DNA from: Congeria kusceri
Taxonomy: Eukaryota; Mollusca; Bivalvia; Myida; Dreissenidae
Assembly (NCBI GenBank): GCA_027627225.1
Contig: JAPFQT010000431.1
Span: 1 to 64,000 of the forward strand
DNA: 64,000 nucleotides
Direction of reading: 5' to 3'
The position numbers and the translations under genes were made by a program. Under the pieces are notes generated by a model that worked only from the letters and a program-made list of their open reading frames with translations, was not told where the DNA came from and ran no database searches. Below, piece after piece: positions 23,959-35,277 of this stretch; the stretch's first letter is position 1, and every line of letters begins with the position of its first letter.

Positions 23959-24659
23959 ACATTTAAAAACAAGTTCTATTGTAAGTCTATTAAAACCTCT
24001 GAATCTCAGTGCAAAATTGTATTTAAGGTATTTACACAGGGTGTTCGTTTGACCCGAGCTCCCGCGTTTTGACCATGATTTTCATTGAAATCATGAAATT
24101 GATGCATGGTAAAATCACCCAAAGAGTCATATTGACCCTTGGTAAATGTCTGGATTGCGTCATCACTTCCTTTACAACTGAAGCCAATCAAGACACTGTC
24201 TGTTATTAACACGGTAGGCTTACCTTATCTTAATCCGTTTTGCATTTACTGATAAGAGCTTCCATGCCTGGAAGGTATCAGTGTATGTATTTGACCCTTC
24301 CACAAATGAAAACACAGACATTTTTCATTATGCACATTTAGCCGTGAACTTCAGTTTGTTACACCTTTTGTTACGGCATTTGTGTACTGTCAACCTGGAT
24401 AATTCTGATGTTTACATGATCAAATGTACATGAAATGATGTTTAAAAGGTTAAATAATAACAATATTTCACGTAAAATATATTAATCTAAAATCAATAAT
24501 GGTTAAAAACATCAGAAACACTTACACAAAATCGGCCGAAAATTTACAACTGTCAAAAATTTTGGACAACACTTTCGGATATTTGTTGATAAAACAAAAA
24601 AAAATAGCAGCATTTAGTTTTGTCTTTCATTCATATTGATTAATTATTGCAAAATCTTA
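23959..24659. other. 700-bp presence/absence segment, U3
   Basis: Present between TTCATATA and CCTTTTTAGG; U1, U2 and U4 join these directly. It holds the left end of the CAGGGTGTTC element, so loss from U1/U2/U4 is likelier than insertion. The small frame at 24006-24212 (minus) is not recognised. Confidence 0.85.
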
Positions 24660-24958
24660 CCTTTTTAGGTCTTTCTAAACAATAGTACATTGAATGAAAA
24701 AAACGAAACAACAACACATAACACGAGCGTACAAAAGCTAATTTTTAATATTATTATCATACCAGGTTGATTGTTTACTTTACTAATATTTTGTAATTTA
24801 TTATATTTATTAGTATAATGTGAACCTTGAGTTTGTCTGTTTTTGTTTAGGTGACTTGTGAATATTTGAATTGACTCTTCGAAATTGAATTTTGACCCTT
24901 GAAAATTTGGGTCAAAGGGTCAATGACCCTAGAAATGTACAGTCTACTGAACACCCTG
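24037..24958. mobile_element. Putative element with CAGGGTGTTC inverted ends, U3
   Basis: CAGGGTGTTC at 24037-24046 and its reverse complement GAACACCCTG at 24949-24958 bracket 922 bp with several TGACCC/GGGTCA motifs near both ends. No clear target duplication, no transposase. Ten bases is a short match, so this is tentative. Confidence 0.4.
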
Positions 24959-26062
24959 ATACAATTATTAATTGAAATAAACAATATAATTATAGCTTTG
25001 TTTTCATTTACCATTTTAAAAATATTAATACTTTTGTAACTTGAATTGCACACTTACAATATCTGAATTATTAAATTTATAAAGATTAAGATATACCCCA
25101 ACATTTTAATTTAACACTTTCAAAAAATATTGTGCAAGTTCAATTGCAAGTAATTATGTTCTGAAACATTAAAAACAAAACTATACACCTTAATTTTTGT
25201 GGGTATTGAAACAATGGAGTTAACCAAATCTGTTAAAAATGTGTGAACAACATGATTGCTCAATACTCAAACCAACTCAAGCTCTTCATTATGAACTGCT
25301 GATACTCAGTAATTAGCACAAACAACAATGTAAATTAAAAAAATGTAAAATTTTAATTATGAGTGTATTTAGACATACACAATGTAATCTATGAGAAAAA
25401 TGGTATATAATGGTAAAATACTTGTACCTAGAACTATACAATCTGTTCATTCCAAGACAAACAGATGTGAATAAAACCTATAATAGTATTTTATTATTGC
25501 AAAGTATAATGTTACCATACTGCAAACCTATTTATGCATACTAACAGTACTGGTATATTACTTCTTTGCCTAGACTGAAATCATCTGACAATTAAATAAT
25601 TTGAAGTGCAAGGAACTTAGTTAAGTCACCAGTCACTAAGTTTTATAGCAGACAAATGTTGAATGTAGATCATTGTTAATTTCTCAACAAATCTTGAGAG
25701 TTTCAAGTACTTTAGAATTAAGATGCACAAAAATGAATTTAAATTTGTATGAACTAAGACAACATTGAAAAACAAAACACTATAGTTACCACAAACTTAT
25801 TTGTAATATTCAGAAAAATATATTTTGAATGTGCAATTAACATAGCGTTGTGCAATTCATACTGCTTATAATATGTAAAGAAAGGAATAACACTATAATT
25901 TTAGCTGAACTATGAGAAAAAATGTGTAACAGTTCACATTGTCAAACCATGTGTCATTGTGAACACCGTATATCAAGTTCACACTCGTATGTTCACAAGT
26001 TTAATGCCTATTTTAAGTTGTTAAAATTCAAAGAGGTAGTGGTAGGTTCTTTATCTGAAATG

Positions 26063-26633
26063 TAGTCTGGACCAAGTACGTGCTGATGTGAGCCACTATT
26101 AGCACATGCCTGTCCATTTCACATCAACAAAGAAGGAATGTATTGCCATATCAACTTATGGTTAATGTGGCCTGGTACAAGTGTGTGCTGATGTGAGACA
26201 CTATTAGCACATGCCTGTGCTGGGAAACATGGCCATTTCACATCGAGACGGAAGGAATATATTGTCATTTCAACTAATGGTTAATGGGACCTGGCACAAG
26301 TGTGTCCTGACTTAGACACTATTAGCACAAGCCTGTGCTGGGAAACATGGCCATTTCACATCAAGACAGGGGTATATTGCCATATCAACTAATGGTTAAT
26401 GTGACCCGAAAGTGTGTGCTGATGTGAGACACTATTAGCACATGCATGTGCTGGGAAACATGGCCATTTCACATCAAGACAGAAGGAACATATTGCCATA
26501 TCAACAAATGGTTAATGTGTCTTGGTACAAGTGTGTTCTGATGTGAGACAATTTTAGCACATGCCTGTGCTCGGAAACATGGCCATTTCAAATCAAGACA
26601 GTAGGAATATATTGTCATATCAACTTATGGTTA
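26063..26633. repeat. 119-bp minisatellite, U3 left part
   Basis: Nearly five monomers ending at the LINE insertion point. The last nine bases are the left target-site duplication. Confidence 0.95.
26625..26633. repeat. Left target-site duplication of the LINE
   Basis: TTATGGTTA, last bases of the interrupted minisatellite monomer. Confidence 0.95.
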
Positions 26634-27064
26634 CCACTTCCGGTCAAAACAAGCGGTACGAAAAAAAAAACATTGTAGTGTTCTTTTTAATTTCATAGCA
26701 TATACAGTCAGTAATCGCGTGTGAAAAAATTGTGAAATTGATGGAATATAAGGACTTAATTTGAAGAAGTATGTATGAAATCAGTTCTTTCAATTTATGA
26801 GAAATAACGCTATCTAATTTCTAACATTAAAGGGTGGGGTATAGTAAAAAGTGTGCTATTTAGTGGCAACACAAATCGGTCAATCGTCACGCATGACTTA
26901 CAATAAAAACGTCACGCTTGAACTACTCGATTGAATGAAATGTATAATTACCCGCTCTAAGAAACATTCAATTGTATAGCTGTATAGCTGTAGTGATTGT
27001 TCGATCAGTGTACTGGCTTTGAATAATCAAGCCGCGAACGCGGCGCTCCGATGAAAGTACTGAC
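26634..27064 (+). other. LINE 5' UTR
   Basis: 431 bp from CCACTTCCGG to the ORF1 ATG. An internal promoter is expected for such elements, but none can be pinpointed by eye. Confidence 0.7.
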
Positions 27065-28120
27065 ATGAATAAACGCCAACACTCATCAACCGCCAGCGAA
27101 GCAACTAACGCTGACGCAAGCTTATTGGAAAACACTGTGTTTGAAAAAGAAGAAACAATTGTTCAAAGTAACATTAAAAATAGCAACAAAAAGAAAAAAC
27201 CTAAACCCGATTCCAAAAAACAAAAAACAATGACAACCTTCGTAAAAAGCACACCATCTGTCACCAATGACTTACCTGTGCAACAAATTGAGACGAGGCT
27301 TGACGAAATAAACGATAAACTATCCAAAGTTCTAACAAAGGAAGATGCATGTTTCATAAAAGATATCGTCAAAGAAACAATTGAACAATTAAAAGAAAAA
27401 CTGCTAGGAAATGTTCTCCGTCGCATTGAAATCTTAGAGGGAAACGCTTTCGAACATAAAAATGACATTGAGCTTTTAAAAAAGGAAATTACAGCCAAAA
27501 ATATACAAATTGAAGAACTCAAAAACCAAAACGCAATCTTACAAGCCGAAAAAAGTGGCATTTCTGATCATCACGAGGAATTTGCAAATAACACTGAGCA
27601 ATACAGTCGACGCAATAACCTGAGAATGACCGGTGTTCAAGACGATCAAGAACGACAATCCTCAGAAATTGTAACACAGAAAATAGTCACGCTAGTGAAC
27701 GAAAAGCTCGGCATACCAATTACACCCTGCGACATAGACATCGCCCACCGGCTGGGAAAATTTAAACCAACAGAAAACAGACCCGTCATTATTAAATTCG
27801 TCAGGCGACAAACAAAAATTGACATATTAAAAAAAGCAAAGCTGTTCAAGGGTTCCGGCGTCTTCGTCAATGAGGACCTAACAAAGCTTAACGCAAGTGT
27901 GTTGGCGTCAGTGCGACTGAAAGACCCCAAAAATGTAGAAAAATGCTGGTCCTTTGAGGGTAAAATTTACGCCGTTTTCAAAGGAAACCAGCATGCTACT
28001 CAAATAACATTTGAGGACTACAAAAACTGGATAGCAAAGCCGTGGCCACGAAAATCCTACTCTGAGTCTCTCGGGGCCTCGTCCCAGACGAACCGCAAAC
28101 GTGTCACCAACAAAAAATAA
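27065..28120 (+). CDS. LINE ORF1 RNA-binding protein
   Basis: 351 residues, intact. The N-terminus has a lysine-rich patch at about 39-54, a possible nuclear-localisation or nucleic-acid-binding stretch. Residues 73-165 are rich in heptad Leu/Ile with E and K, a likely coiled coil for oligomerisation. Then comes the ORF1 landmark EQYSRRNNLRMTGV (178-191) and an RRM-like region to about 270, with IAHRLGKF (226-233) and RPVIIKFVRRQTKIDILKKA (239-258). The C-terminal region to about 320 resembles the ORF1p C-terminal domain. By family knowledge, the protein coats element RNA as trimers and acts as a nucleic-acid chaperone. The start at 27065 is the first ATG of the open frame, 431 bp into the element. 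The exact family was not verified. Confidence 0.88.
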   Translation: MNKRQHSSTASEATNADASLLENTVFEKEETIVQSNIKNSNKKKKPKPDSKKQKTMTTFVKSTPSVTNDLPVQQIETRLDEINDKLSKVLTKEDACFIKDIVKETIEQLKEKLLGNVLRRIEILEGNAFEHKNDIELLKKEITAKNIQIEELKNQNAILQAEKSGISDHHEEFANNTEQYSRRNNLRMTGVQDDQERQSSEIVTQKIVTLVNEKLGIPITPCDIDIAHRLGKFKPTENRPVIIKFVRRQTKIDILKKAKLFKGSGVFVNEDLTKLNASVLASVRLKDPKNVEKCWSFEGKIYAVFKGNQHATQITFEDYKNWIAKPWPRKSYSESLGASSQTNRKRVTNKK

Positions 28121-31100
28121 GCCATATACGCTAAGATAGCTGTGCATAATATGTAAGCGCCTCTAGATCTCATTTAGCCGTTAAAATTTCTTTGTAGTTA
28201 GTTTACATAAATAAACGTAATATAAATTATATACTAAATATATTAAATAATATTACATATTTGAGTAACTAAAAATTGTTGTACGTAAAATTTGCATACA
28301 TAATGAGATGTCTTTGTAAAATAAAAATCTATTTTCGCTATTAAGACATCCAAGTGTTAAATGACATAGCTACGCCCGCGCAATACTTTTAATACTTATC
28401 GGCGAAGTTATTTCCCTTTCAAACAAACTTGCCACTGCGAGTAGTAAAAGCATACATGTCAAAATAGTAAATAGAAGGTCAGCTAGTTGTTTTTAAACAT
28501 TTATTACAACAAAATAGTCAGACTCAGGTATATTCATGACAGTTAATGCACTAATTTAACTTTACTGTGCACTTCCAGCTATTTATGTAAGAGGCTGTAT
28601 GTAAATAGTGTACATTTTTTGTTGCTTATGACACTCTAGAATAGGACTTTTTGGCTCGATGTATTATTACCTTTTTGTGCATGGATAAGTCGCTTGTATT
28701 TTTGTTGTATGCATACTTCTATATAGGACCACAATGCATCATCCTTAAAAAACTAATATAGCCACCGATCTTCTGTTGTTGTTTTTTCAGCCCTTAAACA
28801 TGTCAAATGTTTATTTAAGCATTATTTGTCATGTCAACAGACAGTGATAATGTAGTCTATATAGATGTTTTTATGTCGTCATCTTTCTTTATTTATTTGC
28901 ACGCCTTCAGCCTTTTTGTTTAGTGCTTTATATGACTGTTAACACTACAAATGCCTTCTTTACAAAATATGTTGTTGTTTTACACAGTGTTTGTTCATAC
29001 TTAAGAAGGTATTAAATGTAGTGAAGTGAAAATAATATAATTCTCCACTTAACAAATACAAGCTGTTTTTCCAATAACATCTTCTCACCCAAATTGCTTC
29101 ATTTTCGCTTTCATACGAAGCTCTTTAAAATGTTAAGTGAATGATTATGCTAAAAGCAATAAAATTTCAGATATTATTCAAAAAGTTGAAAAGGTGCATA
29201 AATCTTGTGTGATAGTTGACCTGCATTGAAAGTCTTATAATGCTAGTTCTTTTGGTCTTAGTCTTTATCCGTCCTGAGTCAAAATTATTGATCAACTCTA
29301 ATTTTATAGCCATAATGTACTCATTATGTAACAAAACATGACACTCAAATTTTTGGTATTTTCTGTAAATATATAGCAACACATACACAATTATAAAACT
29401 CCTTTTCCCTTTTCAAACATAATGTTAATAAAATGATGGCATCTCGTAAGTGGATAACACTGTTAAGTGTAATAAATCATATGGTTGTGCATAATGTTCC
29501 AGTGTTTAAGGCTACTAAAGTGGTTGTGTGTTGATAATTGTTTGTTGTTTTAATTTTCAAAAAAATATCTGATAATACATCATTAAAAAAAAATGCAGTA
29601 TCAGTATGAACTTTAACCGTGTTAAATGTATATAAATAATATGGTACTGCTACTACACTGCATCTTTCTGTATTTTCTTTTTCTTTTAAAAAATAAACAT
29701 GGACTATTGTTGTTACCACTTTTTGCTATGGCCTCCTTCTGTTTCCACTTTATGTTTATGAAATAAACATGGACAAATGTAATAATGTAAATTTGTTAAT
29801 ATATAGTATATAAAATAAATATAAATATATATATATTGTATATACCCAGTATGTACTATAGAAAATTATATAACATTATTCTGTTTAAATATATATATAG
29901 ATAAAATTTACACTTGTTGATATGTGGATGGTGTTCAATTTATGTCAGAAATTACTTGAAATACTATTTACATTTAGATACATATTAAACTTTGTAGTAT
30001 TGACAATTTTATAAAATAATGCTGTTAAAATGTAAATTCAAATAAAACTCCACTTTTTGATCTATAGATAGTGTTCAATTTATATCAGAACTTAGTTAAA
30101 TTACTTTTTTACATTAGATATATATTAAACTTTGTATTACTGAAAATTATATAAAATAATGCTGTTATATTGTAAAATTAGATAAAACTCCTCTTTTTGA
30201 AATGTAGATAGTATTTATTAAATAAACATGGACAAATACAACTATTTATACTTGTTAAAATTTATAATATAAACATATATAATATTTTTAATATTGAAAA
30301 TTATAGTAACCTATATTGTTAAAACATAGATATAGATAAAACTTTTTTAGTAAATATTTTTCAATTTATCTCTGACTTTGAATGATTATTTAAACTAGTA
30401 AAAACACTTATAGTAAATCAGTATGAAAAAAATGATGATTAAAGTCTAGCAGTTTCTGTAATAGACCACCATTGTGTTGCTACCACTCAGCTTTTTGCTT
30501 ACTCCTTTTTTATATAAACTAAACGTAGACAAAAACAAAAAATATACTTGTAAATATGTACATATTGGTAAAACTTTGTATCTATTCAGAGTAAATACAT
30601 ATAAAAATCCTGTATGTAAATATTGATATTGTTAAGGATCAATTTCTTGTAAAAATACAGCATTCGTTGCCTCAAGTCTGCTTCTTTTTTTTCTCCTCTT
30701 GTCTATAAAGTAAACAGGGACAAATACAACATTTTTACTAGTTAATATATAATATATAATGTTGATTTATTCTGTAAAATCCTGTATGTAAATATTGATG
30801 TTTTTAAGTATCAATCTCGTGTAAAAAAAAATACAGCACCTGTTGCCACAAGTCTGCATCTTTTTGTTTCCTCTTATTGTTTATAAAGTAAACAGGGACA
30901 AATACACACTGTTCTCTAGTTAATATACAATATATAATATAGATTATGTTCAATATATATTTTTAAGTATCAATCTCTTGTAAAAAAAATACAACACTTG
31001 TTGCCACAAGTCTGCATCTTTTTGTTTCCTCTTATTGTTTATAAAGTAAACAGGGACAAATACACATTTTTTTTTTCTATTTAATATACAATATATAATA

Positions 31101-31483
31101 TAGATTATGTTCAATATATCTCTAAACTTAGACAAATTATAATTTACACTAGAGCAAATACATAGAGTTATTAAAGCTCTACATATTATTAAATACTGAT
31201 AGCTATTTATTGATATCTTCAGATGTTGCCATTGTTCATTAATCCTAGTGATAAGCTTATTAATGAAAACATTTACTGATTTGTATATGCTATTTTGACT
31301 CGGTTCTAATTTTCCTAACAAAAAGATACCTTATTATGTTCACTTATTTTTTTTCCTTACATGTTATTTTTTTTTTTTTCTATTATTATTTTGTACTTTT
31401 TCCGTTCTGTACTACAAGGTATGTTGTGTTGTTACTATGCATGCAAGTGCTACATTTTATATGTTCCTTAGTTTTGCTTATCT
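28121..31483 (+). other. Long AT-rich inter-ORF spacer of the LINE
   Basis: 3363 bp without a credible ORF on either strand. L1-type elements usually have short spacers. The right half holds degenerate repeats around a TAAACANGGACAAAT-type motif (see the repeat at 29690-31110). T-rich tracts near 31350-31395 precede ORF2. No splice-bounded exon or transposon ends were recognised. Confidence 0.75.
29690..31110 (+). repeat. Degenerate tandem repeats in the LINE spacer
   Basis: Seven related sites at about 29690, 29761, 30220, 30518, 30707, 30886 and 31044 read (A)TAAACATGGACAAAT or AGTAAACAGGGACAAATAC. Most follow a pyrimidine-rich lead such as CTGCATCTTTTTGTTTCCTC. The last copies are close matches about 160-180 bp apart; earlier ones are more diverged. 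Confidence 0.75.
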
Positions 31484-34400
31484 ATGAGCGAGCTTAACAT
31501 TTTATCTGTCAACTGCAGAGGCATTCAGGGGAAAAAGAAGCGATTACAAGTTTTTCAATACTTAAAAGAAACAAAATGTGATATTTACTGCCTTCAAGAT
31601 ACACACTTTATTAACGAACAGATTAAAACCATTTACTCAGAATGGGGATCAGAGTGTTTCCTAAGTTATGGCTCTTCTAATTCGCGTGGTGTAGCAATAC
31701 TTTTGTCGAAAATACTTGAGTATAAAATACATAATGTACAATATGATGAATTTGGTAACTATATTATTTTGGATATAAATATTGGTGAAACTAGACTCAC
31801 ACTTGCCTCTATATACGGACCGAACTCTGACAGTCCCGAATTTTTCACCAATATTTTTGATATTATTGACAATATTGGGAATGACTCCTACTTAATTTGT
31901 GGCGACTTCAATTTGGTTCTAGACCCAAATATAGATTATCAAAACTACAAATCAATAAATAATAAAAATGCAAGAGAATTTATTTTAAAAAATATGGAAG
32001 ATCGTGTTCTTACAGATCCTTTTAGGATATTATATCCTAACTCTAGACGATATACATGGAGAAGAACAAATCCAATACAACAAGCCCGGCTTGATTTTTA
32101 TCTTTTATCGTCATTTTTGTCACCGTTTTTTCACGACATTAATATATTGCCCAGTTACCAATCTGATCATTCGAGTGTAACGTTGACATTAAAATTTACT
32201 GATTTTAAACACGGAAAAGGTCTATGGAAACATAATAACATGCTTCTTAGCGACATCAACTACATTAACACAATAAATGATACAATTACCGAAATAAAGA
32301 AACAATATATGTTACCTGTATACAATAAAGATAACATTGATACAATACCTGACCAAGACATACAGTTTTTAATAAACGACCAACCTTTTTTAGATACAGT
32401 TTTAATGGAAATAAGAGGTAAAGCTATTTCATATAGTTCGTATAAAACAAAATCGCGTAACAAGCGCGAAAACCAATTAAAAGCTGAAATTGAACAACAC
32501 GAGAAATTGTTGACCGAGAGTAACGTGCAAATTATACTTGAATTAAAAGATGAACTAATGAAAATACAAGAAGAGAAATTAAAAGGAGCCATAATAAGAT
32601 CGCGAGCCGAATGGATACAATTTGGAGAAAAACCATCAAAACTTTTTTGTAACCTCGAAAAATATAACTATACAACAAAAACTATCACTAGCCTAACAAC
32701 TGATGACGGACTTGTGTTAGACAAGCAGGTTGATATCTTGAACGAAACCGCTTTGTTTTATAAAACATTGTATCAAAATAACGACAATACCAACATTGAT
32801 GATGATTTTAATAGCTTTTTGTTTATAGCAAATATTGACATACCTAAACTGTCGTATGAAGAGTCAAAACTATTAGAAGGGCCAATAACACTAAGTGAGG
32901 CCTCTTTTGTCTTAAAAAACATGGCAAACAACAAAAGCCCTGGGTCGTCTGGTTTTAGTATTGATTTCTTCAAAGTCGTTTGGCCCAAATTAGGTACGTT
33001 TGTTTGTAGAGCGTTAAATCACGCATTCGATAGCGGCATTTTGTCTATAACACAACGACAGGGGATAATTACTTGCATACCTAAGCGTGATAAACCCAGA
33101 CAATTTTTAAAAAACTGGCGTCCAATAACATTGTTAAACACTGTATATAAAATTGGTTCTGGAAGTATTGCTAATAGATTAAAAAAATACATTAACAAAC
33201 TTATAAATAATGATCAAACTGGTTTTATCAAAGGCAGGTTCATAGGTGAAAACACTCGACTAATCTACGACATTTTGAAATACACTGAGGAAAATAATAT
33301 TCCCGGACTTCTCCTACTTATAGATTTTGAAAAGGCTTTTGATTCCTTGTCATGGAGGTTTGTAAACAAAACACTCTCCTTGTTTAATTTCGGTCCTGAC
33401 ATGAAAAAATGGTTTAACGTTTTATATAAGGATGGCATTTCAGCAGTAACGCAGTGTGGGTCGTTATCTGAGTTTTTTCAAATACAACGTGGTTGTCGTC
33501 AAGGTGATCCCCTCAGTTGTTATATTTTTATTTTATGCGCTGAAATTTTGTCTCTTAAACTCAGGGCAAATCCCAAAATCAAAGGAATCAAAATCGATAA
33601 TACTGAATATAAGTTATCGCAATTTGCTGATGATACGTCTATACTCCTGGATGGCTCTGCAGAATCCCTTAATGAAACCTTAGATGATTTGTCGCATTTC
33701 ACATTGTGCTCTGGCTTAAAGGTAAATTTCGACAAAACCAAAGTAGTTTGGATAGGGAAGCATAAATTCAGTTCCGAAAGCATAAAAACTAGATGGAAGT
33801 TAAAATGGAACCAGCATACTTTTGATATGCTTGGTTTAACATTTCATGTCGATCTTGATAAGATGATAGATCTTAATTATATGGATAAATTGTATAGAAT
33901 TAGAACGCTGCTTAAAAACTGGTCCAGAAGGATATTAACTCCCATTGGAAGGATACAAGTAATAAAAACGATTGCTTTGCCAGTGCTTAACCATTTATTT
34001 GTTTCACTTCCCAATCCACCACATAGAATATTGGTTGAGCTTAATGATCTCTTTTTAAACTTTGTGTGGAATGGGAGTTCAAAAATTAACAAAAATGTAC
34101 TTATTAAAGAATATACTGAAGGAGGTCTTAATATGGTCGACATCTTTTCATTTATAATTGCGTTGAAATGTTCTTGGATACGAAGGATCATCACAGGAAA
34201 TGGTAAATGGATTAATATTGTAAAAATGATAATAGACACCCAAAAACTTTACAACTGTGGTGTTCACTATCCAGAAAACCTTATAAATAAAACAGGCAAT
34301 GCTTTTTGGAAAGACACTTTAAAATCGTTTGTTGATTTCCGCAAAGCAGAATCATTAAATATAAAATACATATTACAAACCCCAATATTCTATAATCCTG

Positions 34401-34783
34401 ATATAACGATCGGTAATAAAAGTGTATTCCTCAAAACATGGTTTGAAAATGGCGTGCATTTTATCTGCGATTTGATCAAAAACAACGATGGGTTAGAATT
34501 ATATAGCTATGAAGAACTGTGTAACAGATATAATTTCTATCCAAACTACTTGCATTACATAGGTATTACTAATGTAGTTACTAAATACTTGAAGAAATAT
34601 GGTTTGTTCGATAAAACATCTGCTCTGAATACGTTTGCAGATTTTGACTTTGTTAAGCCTTTTGTTCCCCTTCAAGTGATATCCATTTTAAAATATCAAA
34701 AAGGTATAATATTGTTAAAACAAATGACACTTTACCAGTCTGTATGTCAAAATGGACGAGCATTTTTGAAAATATTGAATTAA
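31484..34783 (+). CDS. LINE ORF2: AP endonuclease and reverse transcriptase
   Basis: 1099 residues in one frame. The N-terminal APE-type endonuclease spans about 4-237, with N10 (SVNCRG), D39 in LQDTH, Y111 (IYGPN), D141 and N143 (CGDFN), D204 (RLDFY) and the SDH triad residues 227-229. The reverse transcriptase spans about 465-770: NNKSPG near 483, RPITLLN, LLLIDFEKAFDSL with D614, GCRQGDPLS and FADD at 714-717 (D716, D717). LQDTH has Asp where the catalytic residue is usually Glu. The frame ends early because of a shift near 34700-34708; the C-terminal zinc-finger part continues one frame over, so the uninterrupted protein would have been about 1260 residues. By family knowledge, it nicks target DNA and primes cDNA synthesis from its own RNA. 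Confidence 0.95.
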   Translation: MSELNILSVNCRGIQGKKKRLQVFQYLKETKCDIYCLQDTHFINEQIKTIYSEWGSECFLSYGSSNSRGVAILLSKILEYKIHNVQYDEFGNYIILDINIGETRLTLASIYGPNSDSPEFFTNIFDIIDNIGNDSYLICGDFNLVLDPNIDYQNYKSINNKNAREFILKNMEDRVLTDPFRILYPNSRRYTWRRTNPIQQARLDFYLLSSFLSPFFHDINILPSYQSDHSSVTLTLKFTDFKHGKGLWKHNNMLLSDINYINTINDTITEIKKQYMLPVYNKDNIDTIPDQDIQFLINDQPFLDTVLMEIRGKAISYSSYKTKSRNKRENQLKAEIEQHEKLLTESNVQIILELKDELMKIQEEKLKGAIIRSRAEWIQFGEKPSKLFCNLEKYNYTTKTITSLTTDDGLVLDKQVDILNETALFYKTLYQNNDNTNIDDDFNSFLFIANIDIPKLSYEESKLLEGPITLSEASFVLKNMANNKSPGSSGFSIDFFKVVWPKLGTFVCRALNHAFDSGILSITQRQGIITCIPKRDKPRQFLKNWRPITLLNTVYKIGSGSIANRLKKYINKLINNDQTGFIKGRFIGENTRLIYDILKYTEENNIPGLLLLIDFEKAFDSLSWRFVNKTLSLFNFGPDMKKWFNVLYKDGISAVTQCGSLSEFFQIQRGCRQGDPLSCYIFILCAEILSLKLRANPKIKGIKIDNTEYKLSQFADDTSILLDGSAESLNETLDDLSHFTLCSGLKVNFDKTKVVWIGKHKFSSESIKTRWKLKWNQHTFDMLGLTFHVDLDKMIDLNYMDKLYRIRTLLKNWSRRILTPIGRIQVIKTIALPVLNHLFVSLPNPPHRILVELNDLFLNFVWNGSSKINKNVLIKEYTEGGLNMVDIFSFIIALKCSWIRRIITGNGKWINIVKMIIDTQKLYNCGVHYPENLINKTGNAFWKDTLKSFVDFRKAESLNIKYILQTPIFYNPDITIGNKSVFLKTWFENGVHFICDLIKNNDGLELYSYEELCNRYNFYPNYLHYIGITNVVTKYLKKYGLFDKTSALNTFADFDFVKPFVPLQVISILKYQKGIILLKQMTLYQSVCQNGRAFLKILN

Positions 34784-35277
34784 AAGACTGGAACCATATC
34801 TTTAGTATGCCATTTTGTATAACCAAAGATTCTACGCTACAATGGTTCCAGTATAGAATTATACACCGAATTATTGGTACCAACTATTTTTTGTATAAAA
34901 TCAATTATAAATCGTCAGCTGAATGCTCTTTCTGTCATGATATGTCGGAAACAATTGAGCACATTTTTTGGGAATGTAAATACGTTAAAAAATTTATTGC
35001 TGATTTGTTTGAAGGTTTTGAGGTATTCGCTGACTTCATAAATGCACCCTCTTTCATGTTAGGACATAAAAACACAAGTAGTCCTCTTAATCTAACATTC
35101 CTTCTCACTAAAAGGTTTATTTATAATTGTAAAATGAATCAAACATTACCTACCGTTATCGCGGCAAGATCATTCTTTTCTATCCAGTATCATATTTTGA
35201 AGGAAATGAACATCTTCTGCAATTCTGATTCTAACTTAATAACTACATGGGACATTTTGTTAAATCTGTATCGTTAA
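34744..35277 (+). pseudogene. ORF2 C-terminal zinc-binding region, out of frame
   Basis: 177-residue open frame, -1 relative to ORF2. It contains KWTSIFENIELKDWNHIF and a C-x2-C-x8-H-x4-C knuckle in ECSFCHDMSETIEHIFWEC, typical of the zinc-binding domain after the reverse transcriptase in many plant and animal non-LTR elements (zf-RVT). The same frame is open upstream from about 34681, so the ATG at 34744 is probably not a true start. The shift fits loss of one base in the A-rich stretch around 34700-34708. This copy would then make an ORF2 protein without the zinc region. Confidence 0.85.

Noticed and set aside
27163..28147. Minus-strand ORFs opposite LINE ORF1 (132, 94 and 79 residues)
   Set aside because: Shadows of ORF1; no independent features.
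29167..31321. Minus-strand ORFs in the LINE spacer as a possible third protein
   Set aside because: Short, very AT-rich, overlapping degenerate repeats and without recognisable domains.
34700..34783. Programmed frameshift in LINE ORF2
   Set aside because: No clear slippery site plus downstream structure was seen. Both frames overlap in an A-rich stretch where a simple one-base loss is more likely.
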